This document shows positions 1-8,263 of a stretch of 64,000 nt of DNA, piece by piece; position 1 is the first letter of the stretch, and every line of letters starts with the position of its first letter. The notes below the pieces were generated by a model, which had not been told where the DNA came from, did no database searches, and saw nothing but the letters and a program-made list of their open reading frames with translations. The position numbers were made by a program, and so were the translations under genes. Origin of the DNA: Oscillospiraceae bacterium (GTDB lineage: Bacteria > Bacillota > Clostridia > Oscillospirales > Acutalibacteraceae); contig CAJTCS010000001.1 of assembly GCA_910574995.1 (NCBI GenBank), forward strand, positions 620,001-684,000, read 5' to 3'.

Positions 1-137
1 AGAACTATGTAAAGAAAGCCACGGCCCCCTATAAATACCCAAGGGTGGTGGAGTATGTGGACGAGCTGCCTAAGACTTTGGGGGGGAAGATCAAGCGGGC
101 GGAGATACGGCAAGCGGACGCAGGGCAGGGCCTTTAA
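1..137 (+). CDS. AMP-forming acyl-CoA synthetase, C-terminal end (partial)
   Basis: The window opens inside this gene; the readable frame starts at base 3 and runs 44 codons to a TAA at 135-137. The peptide carries the terminal motif of the ANL adenylating superfamily, [15 protein letters not shown], where the lysine of GKIKR is the catalytic residue of the adenylation half-reaction. The flanking [15 protein letters not shown] is typical of medium-chain acyl- or acetate-CoA ligases. Substrate cannot be judged from this fragment. Family assignment is strong; substrate is unknown. Confidence 0.85.
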   Translation, partial: NYVKKATAPYKYPRVVEYVDELPKTLGGKIKRAEIRQADAGQGL

Positions 138-234
138 AGCCTGCCCCAAAGCCTGCATGGAGGGCATAGGGCCCTGGTTTTATTCCGTTTGCCGTTTCGG
201 GGGGCCGGCCCCCAAGGTTTGGGAAAGGTTCCCC

Positions 235-363
235 TTATAGGGCCTGGTATGCATGCAGCCGCCGTAGGCCGGGGTCTACAGGGCTGGTGGTGTAGACAGC
301 GGCGCAGCCAGACAGATATAAAGCCAGAAAGCCCGCCAAAAGGGCGCATAACCATTTTTTCAT
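235..363 (-). CDS. Small putative lipoprotein, 42 aa
   Basis: Not a recognised family. The ATG at 363-361 is preceded by AAGGAGG at a good distance, which is why this start is preferred over longer readings upstream. The product begins MKKWLCALLAGFLALYLSGC, a short basic start, a hydrophobic core and an LSGC lipobox, so it should be lipidated at Cys20 after signal peptidase II cleavage. Only about 22 mature residues remain (AAVYTTSPVDPGLRRLHAYQAL). This resembles the tiny lipoproteins often found in Gram-positive genomes; function unknown. Confidence 0.6.
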   Translation of the reverse strand: MKKWLCALLAGFLALYLSGCAAVYTTSPVDPGLRRLHAYQAL

Positions 364-436
364 AGGGAAAAGCCTCCTTCTTTTTTGGGGACCGCAATAC
401 ACACGGTTTAAAAGGGATAAAACATTCCTGCGGGCA

Positions 437-451
437 GGCGGCGCAGCCGCC
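437..451. repeat. GC-rich palindromic repeat, copy 1
   Basis: GGCGGCGCAGCCGCC, a near-palindrome in the gene-free stretch 364-580. The same 14-15 bases recur at 13235-13249 and, inverted, at 46256-46269, always between genes. Nothing else recognisable was seen in 364-580. Confidence 0.6.
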
Positions 452-580
452 CGCCCGCAAGCAGCAAGTATGGATTTGCGGATATGCCTATAGCCGGGCA
501 AGCAGGAACTATGTGGCAGCTTGTTTGGCGGCATAACGCAGCAGACCATACCCTTCAAGCCGTTACAGCCAAAGGATGGG

Positions 581-620
581 AAAAGGCCCCGCTCTCCCTG
601 CTGGGAGGACGGGGCCTTTT
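581..620 (-). terminator. Rho-independent terminator after the radical SAM gene
   Basis: AAAAGGCCCCG and CGGGGCCTTTT form an 11-bp stem around an 18-base spacer. On the minus strand it lies 30 bases past the stop of the radical SAM gene and ends in a T run; the stem is symmetrical, so it could also work on the plus strand. Confidence 0.75.
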
Positions 621-649
621 CCTGCCTGCATTATGGTCAGTATGGCCGG

Positions 650-1300
650 TCAGTCCTTGATATATTCCCGGATGTGGAAGTCTGCGCCCAGGCTTTCACA
701 GATGCGGCGGCATGCTTCGATCTCCTCTTTGGGCATGGTGCTGACCACTGTCATGCGCACATGGGGTACGTTCAGCACGGCGTCGGCGGTAAAACGCTGC
801 AGGGCCGTGAAAGCCTCTAGGCCAAATTTGCTGTGGCACAAATCCTCATAGCCCTGGGCCGTGGCGGCGTTTAGGCTGACGGATACGGCGTCTACCCGGC
901 CGTCCAGCTCTAAAGAAGCTTTCCGGCCTGTGATCAGGTTGGCAAGGCCGTTGGTATTGATGCGGATGAAGTGGGAGCCGTTCTCTTTGATGCGGTCGCA
1001 AAGCCACATCATGTCGTCCCAACGGCAAGCGGGCTCGCCATAGCCGCAGAAGACGATTTCATGGTAGCGGTTCAAGTCCCGGCGGCACAGGTTTTCCCAA
1101 ATCTCCTCTTTGGTGGGTTCGCCGTGCTTATACCACAGGTTGTTGGCGTACAGGCTGCCGTTGCTGTTGTTGCGCAGGCAAAAATCGCACCGGTTGGGGC
1201 ACTGGTTGGTCATGTTGACGTAGAGGTTTTTTTCATATTCGTATGTAACGCTGGCCCCGAACTTGGGGTCTATTTCATTGGGATTCGTACCGTACAGCAT
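650..1300 (-). CDS. TatD-associated radical SAM protein
   Basis: A 216-residue radical SAM enzyme. The cluster motif CPNRCDFC (Cys34, Cys38, Cys41; CX3CX2C) binds the 4Fe-4S cluster that cleaves S-adenosylmethionine, followed by the SAM-contacting segment EIVFCGYGEPACR. Short length and position directly downstream of a tatD gene match the described family of radical SAM proteins associated with TatD; their substrate is unknown. It lacks the SPASM extension of peptide-modifying enzymes. Probably cotranscribed with tatD across a 74-base gap that holds a small GGGGGC/GCCCCC hairpin at 1336-1352. Confidence 0.85.
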   Translation of the reverse strand: MLYGTNPNEIDPKFGASVTYEYEKNLYVNMTNQCPNRCDFCLRNNSNGSLYANNLWYKHGEPTKEEIWENLCRRDLNRYHEIVFCGYGEPACRWDDMMWLCDRIKENGSHFIRINTNGLANLITGRKASLELDGRVDAVSVSLNAATAQGYEDLCHSKFGLEAFTALQRFTADAVLNVPHVRMTVVSTMPKEEIEACRRICESLGADFHIREYIKD

Positions 1301-1374
1301 GGGGATAGTCGCTCTCTTTCTGAAAAATAGTGTATGGGGGCTTCACGCCCCCGCATCCCCCCTCATATGAGGGA

Positions 1375-2157
1375 TTAAGGCAGATGGAACAGTGTTTTGG
1401 TGTTCTCGATGGCAGCGTTGGCGACGGTCTGGGGATCCTCGCACCGTATCTCCGCGATTTTTTCAATCACATAGCGGATAAGGGAGGAATCGTTCCGCTG
1501 GCCCCGGAAAGGCACGGGCGCCATATAGGGCGCGTCCGTCTCCACCAATAGGCGCTCTAAGGGCACTGTGCGGGCTACGTCTACAGCGTGGCGGGCATTT
1601 TTGAAGGTGACCACGCCCCCTAAGCCGATATATAGGCCTAAGGCCACGGTCTCCCGGGCGGTCTCGGCACTTCCGGAAAAGCAATGGACTACGCCCCTGG
1701 GCCGGTACCGGCGCAGAAGCCCCAGCGTGTCCGCGTGGGCTTCCCGGTCATGGATAACGGCCGGATACCCCAGCCGGGCGGCCAGCTCCAGCTGGGCCGC
1801 AAAGACCTCTTGCTGGCGTTCTTTGGGGCAGGCGTCCAGCCAGTGGTAATCCAGGCCAATTTCCCCCACCGCCACGATCTTTTCTTCTTGCAGCCAAGTT
1901 TCAACGCGCTCCAGCCAGTCCCCGGGCAGTTCTCTGGCGCACTCGGGGTGGACGCCCACCGCGCCGTATACATAGGGGAATTGCCGGGCAAGGGCTATGG
2001 TCGTCTCGCAGCCGGGCATGTCACTGCCCATATTGAGGATACCTACCACGCCTTTCCTGGGCAAAACCTCCCCTAAAAGCTGTTCGCGGTCGGGGTCGAA
2101 TTGCTCGCTGTCGTAATGCGCGTGGGAATCAAAAATCGGTAAAGTTTTGTTATTCAT
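1375..2157 (-). CDS. tatD: TatD family metal-dependent hydrolase (3'-5' DNase-like)
   Basis: A full-length 260-residue TatD/amidohydrolase-fold protein. Visible metal ligands include HxH in FDSHAHYD (His12, His14), the glutamate of AVGEIGLDYHW, histidines in VIHDREAH and GVVHCFSGS, and the aspartate of LLVETDAPY. Family members are cytosolic deoxyribonucleases or deacylases used in DNA quality control. The start overlaps the last codons of the upstream membrane-protein gene by 8 bases and has little ribosome-binding site of its own, suggesting translational coupling. Followed by a radical SAM gene, a conserved pairing. Confidence 0.93.
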   Translation of the reverse strand: MNNKTLPIFDSHAHYDSEQFDPDREQLLGEVLPRKGVVGILNMGSDMPGCETTIALARQFPYVYGAVGVHPECARELPGDWLERVETWLQEEKIVAVGEIGLDYHWLDACPKERQQEVFAAQLELAARLGYPAVIHDREAHADTLGLLRRYRPRGVVHCFSGSAETARETVALGLYIGLGGVVTFKNARHAVDVARTVPLERLLVETDAPYMAPVPFRGQRNDSSLIRYVIEKIAEIRCEDPQTVANAAIENTKTLFHLP

Positions 2158-2497
2158 AGTCGCCTATCTTATATTTTTTCAGGATTTTATTGTACGTGAT
2201 AATAAGAACGGGCAGGCCCCCCAGGCAGGCCACGGTTAGCAAGACAGCCGCCGGCATCATCCACCAGAAGCTTATAAGCCCGCTGGCCCAGAAAGGCACG
2301 GAAAAGACCGTCCACATGCGGGCGTTTGCCCGATTGTAAGCGGGGATATCAGAGATGCAGTCTGGGTTTACGGTGCTGCCAGACCAGAACCAGATGGGCT
2401 TTTTGTACCGCCTGGCAAATAGCCCGAAACCCAGGAAAAATATCCCGCAGATCCAGCAGGAAGCCGCCATAACCGCGATGCCGAACCATTCTTTCAT
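2150..2497 (-). CDS. Small membrane protein, about three TM segments, 115 aa
   Basis: No confident family; the arrangement is like DUF3784-type small membrane proteins. Start chosen at the ATG 2497-2495 because GAAAGGAGGG lies just upstream; the longer reading frame crosses repeat DNA. Hydrophobic segments lie near residues 5-27, 62-80 and 82-100, with a polar loop between the first two (WFWSGSTVNPDCISDIPAYN read in parts). It overlaps the tatD start by 8 bases, so the two are probably coexpressed. Function unknown. Confidence 0.65.
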   Translation of the reverse strand: MKEWFGIAVMAASCWICGIFFLGFGLFARRYKKPIWFWSGSTVNPDCISDIPAYNRANARMWTVFSVPFWASGLISFWWMMPAAVLLTVACLGGLPVLIITYNKILKKYKIGDYE

Positions 2498-2528
2498 AAA
2501 GAGCCCTCCTTTCAGGGTGTGGCTCGTT

Positions 2529-2654
2529 AAGACCTTGAGGGCTCCGCCCTCAAACTCTGTTGTATGACTTTTTGGCGGCTTATGCTTCGCATTTCGCCGC
2601 AAGACCTTGGGGACTCCGTCCCCGATCCCCTGCAAACCCTTTGAAAAGGGTTTG
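2529..2654. repeat. Array of related hairpins (AAGACCTTG..CTCCG units)
   Basis: The 300-base gap between the membrane-protein gene and metG holds no gene but several perfect small hairpins. TTGAGGGC-TCC-GCCCTCAA (2535-2553) and GGGGAC-TCC-GTCCCC (2609-2623) are copies of one unit, each preceded by AAGACCTTG, 72 bases apart. A third, CAAACCCTT/AAGGGTTTG, lies at 2633-2654. Such units look like an intergenic repeat family rather than single terminators. Confidence 0.6.
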
Positions 2655-2769
2655 ACCCTAAACTTTCTTTTCGCTCCGTTCAGGATTGCGGTTGCGCGAA
2701 CGTGAAGTTTTTTGCGGATTCTTAGGAAAGTTGCCGTAGGCAATCTTTTGGATTTCTTTTCAAAAAAGC

Positions 2770-2800
2770 TCCCTAAGCGGGGTTTGGGGCAGCGCCCCAA
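2770..2800. repeat. CCTAAGCG-GGGGC hairpin repeat, copy 1
   Basis: TTGGGGC-AGC-GCCCCAA (2784-2800) preceded by CCTAAGCGGGG, ending directly at the metG stop codon. A second copy of the same layout lies at 19399-19430 before the rRNA methyltransferase gene. It may serve metG as a terminator, but the partly conserved flank argues for a dispersed repeat. Confidence 0.55.
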
Positions 2801-4759
2801 TCAGCACAGCTTCGCGCCAGCCGGGATAGCGTCGTCGACGATCAGCAGGTGCAGGGCTTCCTCGCCCTTTTCCTTGTGGACGGCGGAGATGAGCATGCCG
2901 CAGCTTTCCAGGCCCATCATCTTCCGGGGGGGCAGGTTTACGATGGCTACCAGGGTCTTGCCCAGAAGATCCTCGGGCTGGTACCACTTGTGGATGCCGG
3001 AGAGGATCTGCCGGTCTGTGCCGGTGCCGTCGTCCAGGGTGAAACGCAGCAGCTTGTCGCTCTTTTTTACAGCCTCGCAGGCTTTGACCTTGACGGCCCG
3101 GAAGTCGGACTTGCAGAAGGTGTCGAAGTCCACCTTTTCTTCCAGCTGGGGCTCCAGTTCAACGGCGGGCTTAGGGGCCGCGGCGTCCATCAGCGCCTCG
3201 GCCTTTTGCAGCACCTCGTCCATGTCGCGCCGGGCAAAGAGGATCTCCGGCTTGCCGGTGACCTGGCTCCCGCTGGGGTACAGGCCGGTTTTGTCCAATT
3301 CGTCCCATTGCCGGGGCTGGGCGTTTAGCTGGGCGAAAATTTTCTGGCAGGTGCTGGGCATAAAGGGCTGGAGCAAGGACGCGCCCAGGCAGATGCAGTC
3401 TACCAGGTTGTACAGGACTGTGGCCAAGCGGGGCTTTTTCTCCTCGTCCTTCGCCAAGGCCCAGGGCATGGTTTCGTCGATATACTTGTTGCACCGCTTG
3501 AATAGGGTGAAGATCTCGGTAATGGCGTCGGCCACCCGCAGGCTCGCCATTTTTTCAGCGGCCTTATCCCGGCAGGCAGCCGCCGCGGCTTTCAGGTCAT
3601 CGTCTACAGGCTCTGCCGCCCCGGTATCGGCGACCACGCCGCCGAAATACTTGTTGGACATGGAAACGGTGCGGTTTACCAGGTTGCCCAGGACATTGGC
3701 CAGGTCGGTGTTGGTGCGCTCGGTAACCAGCTCCCAGGTGAGGTTGCCGTCGTTATCGTAGGGCATCTCATGCAGGACGAAGTACCGCACAGCGTCTACG
3801 CCAAAAAGTTCTACCAGCTGGTCGGCATAAATGGTGTTGCCCTTGGATTTGCTCATTTTGCCGCCGCCCATCAGCAGCCAGGGATGGCCGAACACCTGCT
3901 TGGGCAGGGGGAGCCCCAGCGCCATAAGGAAAATGGGCCAGTAGATGGTGTGGAAGCGGATGATGTCCTTGCCGATGAGGTGCAGGTCGGCGGGCCACAG
4001 CTGATGGAACTTTTCGTCCGATTCCCCGCCGCAGTGGTAGCCGATGCCCGTAATATAGTTGGTCAGGGCGTCCAGCCAGACATAGACCACATGCTTAGGG
4101 TCGAAGTCTACCGGGATGCCCCAGGTGAAAGAGGTGCGCGAGACGCACAGGTCCTGGAGGCCGGGGAGGAGGAAGTTGTTCATCATCTCGTTTTTCCGGG
4201 ATACGGGCTGGATGAATTCTGGGTGGCTGTTGATGTGGTCGATGAGACGCTGGGCGTATTTGCTCATACGGAAGAAATACGCCTCCTCCTGGGCGGGATG
4301 GACCTCCCGGCCGCAGTCGGGGCACTTGCCGTCTACCAGCTGGCTTTCCGTAAAGAAGGACTCGCAGTCTGTGCAATAGAGGCCCTCATAAGCCCCCTTG
4401 TAGATATCCCCCTGGTCGTAAAGCTTTTTAAAGACTTTCTGGATCTCTTTTTCATGATAGCCGTCTGTGGTGCGGATAAAGTAGTCGTAAGACACGTCCA
4501 TCAGGTCGAACTGCCCCTTGATGATGGCGGCCACCTTGTCCACATATTCCTTGGGGGTAACGCCTTCGGCCTGGGCTTTCAGCTGGTTTTTCTGGCCGTG
4601 CTCGTCAGTGCCGGTCTGGAACCAGACGTCGTAGCCCTCCAGGCGCTTGAAGCGGGCGATGGCGTCTGCCAGGACGATCTCGTATACATTGCCGATGTGG
4701 GGCTTGCCCGAGGTGTAGGCAATGGCGGTTGTCAAATAATATTTCCCTTTGTTGCTCAT
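2801..4759 (-). CDS. metG: Methionyl-tRNA synthetase with C-terminal tRNA-binding domain
   Basis: A 652-residue class I aminoacyl-tRNA synthetase that charges tRNA-Met. The HIGH-type motif is GKPHIGN (near residue 19-24), a knuckle with paired cysteines CTDCESFF..CPDCG binds zinc, and the KMSKSKGN signature follows in the Rossmann core. After the anticodon-binding helical domain, the last ~105 residues (FDTFCKSDFRAVKVK onward) form an EMAPII-like OB-fold tRNA-binding domain used for dimerisation and tRNA capture. Full length for the clostridial form. A small membrane peptide gene lies just upstream and may share its promoter. Confidence 0.97.
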   Translation of the reverse strand: MSNKGKYYLTTAIAYTSGKPHIGNVYEIVLADAIARFKRLEGYDVWFQTGTDEHGQKNQLKAQAEGVTPKEYVDKVAAIIKGQFDLMDVSYDYFIRTTDGYHEKEIQKVFKKLYDQGDIYKGAYEGLYCTDCESFFTESQLVDGKCPDCGREVHPAQEEAYFFRMSKYAQRLIDHINSHPEFIQPVSRKNEMMNNFLLPGLQDLCVSRTSFTWGIPVDFDPKHVVYVWLDALTNYITGIGYHCGGESDEKFHQLWPADLHLIGKDIIRFHTIYWPIFLMALGLPLPKQVFGHPWLLMGGGKMSKSKGNTIYADQLVELFGVDAVRYFVLHEMPYDNDGNLTWELVTERTNTDLANVLGNLVNRTVSMSNKYFGGVVADTGAAEPVDDDLKAAAAACRDKAAEKMASLRVADAITEIFTLFKRCNKYIDETMPWALAKDEEKKPRLATVLYNLVDCICLGASLLQPFMPSTCQKIFAQLNAQPRQWDELDKTGLYPSGSQVTGKPEILFARRDMDEVLQKAEALMDAAAPKPAVELEPQLEEKVDFDTFCKSDFRAVKVKACEAVKKSDKLLRFTLDDGTGTDRQILSGIHKWYQPEDLLGKTLVAIVNLPPRKMMGLESCGMLISAVHKEKGEEALHLLIVDDAIPAGAKLC

Positions 4760-4822
4760 AGGGCGGCATCTTCCTTTCTACGCAGCTGCGCAGGATATTT
4801 TTGCTTTAGTAGGCGGCCGGGC

Positions 4823-4930
4823 TTATCGGAAGACCAGGGCCGAAAAGACCGTGGCCAGCATCAGCAGCGCCATAGCGGCGGCTACCACGCGCACGAATAG
4901 CTTCCGGCGCTTGTCGTTGTAGCCTTTCAT
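4823..4930 (-). CDS. Small single-TM peptide, 35 aa
   Basis: Found by reading the metG leader on the minus strand. ATG at 4930-4928 is preceded by AAGGGAGG. The peptide has a lysine/arginine-rich start (MKGYNDKRRK) and then one hydrophobic helix (LFVRVVAAAMALLMLATVFS) near the C-terminus. Size and layout are like Prli42/DUF4044-type membrane miniproteins of Firmicutes, but the resemblance is only in form. It sits between a good promoter and metG, 63 bases upstream of it. Confidence 0.55.
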   Translation of the reverse strand: MKGYNDKRRKLFVRVVAAAMALLMLATVFSALVFR

Positions 4931-4978
4931 ATCAGGGCCTCCCTTCCGGATAGACGGATTTTACATATATTCTTAGTC

Positions 4979-5007
4979 AGTATAGCACGATTTCCCAGGT
5001 TTGTAAA
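4979..5007 (-). promoter_or_regulatory. Sigma-A promoter for the miniprotein-metG unit
   Basis: On the minus strand TTTACA and TATACT separated by 17 bases, about 48 bases before the miniprotein start codon. Confidence 0.75.
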
Positions 5008-5105
5008 CAGGGGCAGGGCCGGATGGCGGGCAAAACACGGGGGCCGCCGGGCCCCTTTGCTTTGGTAAGCGGTGGGGGGCGGCCGCCCTTCCAGCCTGCG
5101 GGGCG

Positions 5106-5135
5106 TTGCAATTTGCCTGCCGCCCGTGTTATAAT
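5106..5135 (+). promoter_or_regulatory. Sigma-A promoter for the cysteine-rich protein gene
   Basis: TTGCAA and TATAAT separated by 18 bases; the start codon at 5156 follows 20 bases later, so the leader is very short. Confidence 0.75.
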
Positions 5136-5155
5136 TTGCAAAAAAGGAAGGAGCG

Positions 5156-5824
5156 ATGCACGTTATGTATACCACAAAACCGGGGAACCCCATCTATTTC
5201 CCCAGCTGCAATTTTACAAAGGCCAGCCCGGAAGCGGCCAGGCGGCTGCGGGCCTATCTCTCGGAACAGATGCCTGTGGCGGGCTGCTGCCGGACGGATA
5301 AGCGGCCGGCCACCCTGGAGGACACGGCGGTATACTTCTGCCAGGCCTGCCGGGAGACGTTGGAAGCCCGGGAGGGGAACCGGCCTTCGGTGCAGAACCT
5401 GTTCGTGTATATGGAAGGGCGGGAGGATTTTCCCTGGCCAAACTACAGCGGGCTTACCGCCCATGTACAGGACTGCTGGCGGGACCGGGAGCACCCGGAG
5501 ATCTTCCGGGCGGTGCGCGCGGCCCTGGGGAAGATGGGGGTGCGGGTAGTGGAGCTGGAGGAAAACCGGGAAAAGTCCGTTTTCTGCGGGGACCTGCATT
5601 TTGAGCCCCAAAAGCCGGAGAACCAGGCGCTGCTGGCCCAGTATCCGGGGACGCCCCTTTTCCAGATGCCGGAGGGGGCGCGGGCCGCGCTGATGCGGGA
5701 ACAGGTGGAAAAATATACCTGCCCGCTGGCTGTCACCTATTGCAACCGCTGTACAGCGGGGGTGGCGGCTGGGGGCGGCAAAGCCGTCCACCTGGTGGAG
5801 CTGATGATGGGCACGTATCAATAA
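5156..5824 (+). CDS. Cysteine-rich protein, HdrB/CCG-domain-like
   Basis: 222 residues, not confidently assigned. Cysteines are grouped as SCNF, GCCR, FCQAC, DCW, FCGDLHF and YCNRC, a spacing reminiscent of the CCG domain of heterodisulfide reductase subunit B and related (Fe-S)-binding oxidoreductase subunits. No membrane segment or signal peptide. AAGGAAGGAGCG sets the start at 5156; a second ATG lies three codons in. It stands alone behind its own promoter, ahead of the pyridoxamine kinase gene. A role in thiol/disulfide or iron-sulfur redox chemistry is an inference. Confidence 0.5.
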   Translation: MHVMYTTKPGNPIYFPSCNFTKASPEAARRLRAYLSEQMPVAGCCRTDKRPATLEDTAVYFCQACRETLEAREGNRPSVQNLFVYMEGREDFPWPNYSGLTAHVQDCWRDREHPEIFRAVRAALGKMGVRVVELEENREKSVFCGDLHFEPQKPENQALLAQYPGTPLFQMPEGARAALMREQVEKYTCPLAVTYCNRCTAGVAAGGGKAVHLVELMMGTYQ

Positions 5825-5908
5825 AAAAGCAGAAAGGGCGCGGGGCAAAAGCCAGGGCCGCCCGGTAGGGGCGGGGCTTACGACAACAGATACATAGGAG
5901 ATGGGATT

Positions 5909-6760
5909 ATGCAACAGAGGAAAATGGCCTGCGGGGCCATACACGACCTTTCGGGTTTTGGCAAATGCTCGTTGACCGTGGCGCTGCCGGTGCTTTCCGC
6001 CTGCGGGATAGAGGTTTCGGCGCTGCCCACGGCGGTGCTGTCCACCCACACGGGGGGCTTTACAGGGTTTATTTATAAGGATTTGACGGCGGAGCTGCTT
6101 CCCATGGCCAGGCATTGGAAAAGCGTAGGGGCCCGGTTTGGGGCGCTGTACAGCGGTTTTTTGGGGTCTGAGGAACAGATTGGCATGGTGGAGGAAATTT
6201 TCAGCATGTTCCGGGAGGAGGACACCTTGGTTTTGGTAGACCCAGTGATGGGGGACGGGGGGAAACTGTACCAGACGTATACCAAGGCCATGGCGGACGG
6301 CATGGGGCGGCTGTGCCGCCAGGCCGACGTGGTGGCGCCCAACGTGACCGAGGCCTGCCATATCCTGGGCATGGCATATGACCCTGGCCCCTATACCCAG
6401 GGGTTTATCCGGGAGGTGCTGGAAGGGCTGTGCGCCTTGGGCCCGGAGATGGCGGTGCTGACCGGCGTCTGGACACAGGAAGGGGAGCTGGGCGCGGCCT
6501 GTTATGACCGGGAAAGCCGGGAGGTGCGCACCAGCCTGCTGCCGCGGATAGAAGGCTATTACCACGGGACGGGGGACCTGTTCTCCTCGGCGCTGCTGGG
6601 TGGGCTGCTGAACGGGATGGGGCTGGGGGAGGCCTGCGCCACGGCGGTGGAATTTACCCACCGCGCTATCGTAACCACCCATGCAAGCGGGGAGGATACC
6701 CGATTCGGGCCGAAATTCGAGGGGCACCTGAACTGGCTGGGGCAAAGGGTGCGGGGATAG
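5909..6760 (+). CDS. pdxY: Pyridoxamine/pyridoxal kinase
   Basis: A 283-residue ribokinase-fold enzyme that phosphorylates pyridoxal or pyridoxamine with ATP in vitamin B6 salvage. It begins with the substrate-site segment IHDLSGFGKCSLTVALPVLS, continues with the ALPTAVLSTHTGGF loop, the LVDPVMGDGGKLY motif and VVAPNVTEA, and ends with the anion-hole motif YHGTGDLFSSALLGG whose aspartate is the catalytic base. Length fits the family. Start supported by ATAGGAGATGG. A GGGGCTTTAAGCCCC palindrome lies right after the stop. Confidence 0.92.
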   Translation: MQQRKMACGAIHDLSGFGKCSLTVALPVLSACGIEVSALPTAVLSTHTGGFTGFIYKDLTAELLPMARHWKSVGARFGALYSGFLGSEEQIGMVEEIFSMFREEDTLVLVDPVMGDGGKLYQTYTKAMADGMGRLCRQADVVAPNVTEACHILGMAYDPGPYTQGFIREVLEGLCALGPEMAVLTGVWTQEGELGAACYDRESREVRTSLLPRIEGYYHGTGDLFSSALLGGLLNGMGLGEACATAVEFTHRAIVTTHASGEDTRFGPKFEGHLNWLGQRVRG

Positions 6761-6809
6761 GGGGCTTTAAGCCCCGTGCGGCGGGGAGGCTGCCAATCCG
6801 TGGTTTTTA

Positions 6810-6838
6810 TTGCAATTTCCCCGGGAATCCGGTACAAT
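6810..6838 (+). promoter_or_regulatory. Sigma-A promoter of the paaK-ior operon
   Basis: TTGCAA and TACAAT with a 17-base spacer, about 75 bases upstream of the first paaK start. The 70-base leader shows no obvious riboswitch. Confidence 0.75.
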
Positions 6839-6913
6839 AGAAGGGAAAGGCGGGTTTGCCGGTTTAAAGTAGGAAAAACCGGCTTCCCCGCTCCATTCCA
6901 GGAAAGGGAAGTG

Positions 6914-8242
6914 ATGGGAAACGTGGGGGGACAGTTTTTCCAGAAGGACCTCGAGACCATGGGCCGCCGGGAAATAGAAGCCATGCAGCTGGAACGCCTG
7001 CGGCACATGGTGGACTATTGCTATAAAAACGTGCCTTTTTACCACAAGCGCCTGGGGGAGGCGGGCATTACCGGGGGGGACAGGATCAAGGCCCTGTCGG
7101 ACGTACGGTACATCCCCTTTACCACAAAAGATGATATACGGGACAATTACCCCTTTGGGATGCTGGCGGTGCCCATGAAGGAGATTGTGCGGATACACGC
7201 TTCTTCCGGCACTACGGGGAAGCCTACGGTGGGTGTGTATACGCAAAACGACCTGGACCGGTGGTCGGACTTCGTGGCCCGGGTGGCGGTGGCCGCCGGG
7301 GTGACGCAAGAGGACATCATCCAGATTTCCTTTGGCTATGGGCTCTTCACCGGGGCGCTGGGGCTGCATTTCGGCCTGGAAAAGATTGGCGCCACGGTGA
7401 TACCGGCTTCTTCGGGGAATTCGGAGAAACAGCTGCTGATGCTGCGGGATTTCGGAGTGACGGGGCTGGTGGCTACGCCCTCTTACGCGCTGTACCTGGG
7501 GGAACTGGTGCGGGAAAGCGAATATCCCCGGGAAGCCTACCAAAGGCTGCGCCATGGCATCTTGGGCAGCGAGGGCTGCACCCCGGAAATGCGGGCGCGG
7601 ATTGAGGAGAGCCTGGGGGTGACGGTGACCGACAACTACGGCATGACGGAGCTGCAGGGGCCGGGGGTTTCAGGGGAATGCCTGGAACGCTGCGGGCTGC
7701 ACTTTGCCGAGGACGGCTTTTTGCCGGAGGTTATCGACCCAGACACGCTGGAGCCGAAAGCCCCCGGGGAGGCCGGCGAGCTGGTGGTGACCACCCTGCT
7801 GCGGGAAGGCATGCCCGTGCTGCGCTACCGGACCAAGGACATTACCAGGATACACTATGAGCCCTGCCGGTGCGGCCGCACCCACGCCCGCATGGAAAAG
7901 GTGATGGGCCGCACGGACGACATGCTGATCATCAAGGGCGTGAACGTGTTCCCCTCCCAGATTGAGAGCGTGCTGGTGGGCATGGAGAACGTGGGGCCCC
8001 ATTATCAGCTGGTGGTTACCCGGAAGAATTTCCTGGACCGGCTGGAGGTAAAGGTGGAGCTGACCGACGGCAGCCTGCTGGAAAGCTTTGGCGAGCTGCA
8101 GGCGCTGCAGGGCCGCATACACGACAAGCTGAAGAGCGTGCTGGGGCTGGAGACCAAGGTGTCCTTGGTGTCCCCCAAAAGCCTGGAGCGGTTCCAAGGG
8201 AAGGCCCGCCGGGTGTTGGATTTACGCAAGGAACAGGCCTGA
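6914..8242 (+). CDS. paaK: Phenylacetate-CoA ligase family protein (copy 1)
   Basis: 442 residues from the ATG at 6914, which follows GGAAAGGGAAG; an in-frame ATG further upstream lies before the promoter and is discounted. AMP-forming ligase of arylacetates: P-loop-like motif IHASSGTTGKPTVG, adenine site DNYGMTELQGPG, hinge segment LRYRTKDITR, the cysteine pair YEPCRCGRTH, and C-terminal GRTDDMLIIKGVNVFPSQIE. In amino-acid-fermenting anaerobes the enzyme can run backwards, making ATP from arylacyl-CoA. First gene of an operon with iorAB and a second paaK. Confidence 0.93.
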   Translation: MGNVGGQFFQKDLETMGRREIEAMQLERLRHMVDYCYKNVPFYHKRLGEAGITGGDRIKALSDVRYIPFTTKDDIRDNYPFGMLAVPMKEIVRIHASSGTTGKPTVGVYTQNDLDRWSDFVARVAVAAGVTQEDIIQISFGYGLFTGALGLHFGLEKIGATVIPASSGNSEKQLLMLRDFGVTGLVATPSYALYLGELVRESEYPREAYQRLRHGILGSEGCTPEMRARIEESLGVTVTDNYGMTELQGPGVSGECLERCGLHFAEDGFLPEVIDPDTLEPKAPGEAGELVVTTLLREGMPVLRYRTKDITRIHYEPCRCGRTHARMEKVMGRTDDMLIIKGVNVFPSQIESVLVGMENVGPHYQLVVTRKNFLDRLEVKVELTDGSLLESFGELQALQGRIHDKLKSVLGLETKVSLVSPKSLERFQGKARRVLDLRKEQA

Positions 8243-8263
8243 CAGGCACGCGGCATGCCAGAA

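Noticed and set aside
5129-6745. 538-codon open frame on the minus strand over the cysteine-rich and pdxY genes
   Set aside because: High-GC shadow frame; composition rich in Pro, Arg, His, no domain, no ribosome site, fully overlaps recognisable plus-strand genes.
6776-6913. N-terminal extension of the first phenylacetate-CoA ligase
   Set aside because: The extension would start upstream of the promoter and has no match to the family; ATG 6914 has the ribosome site.
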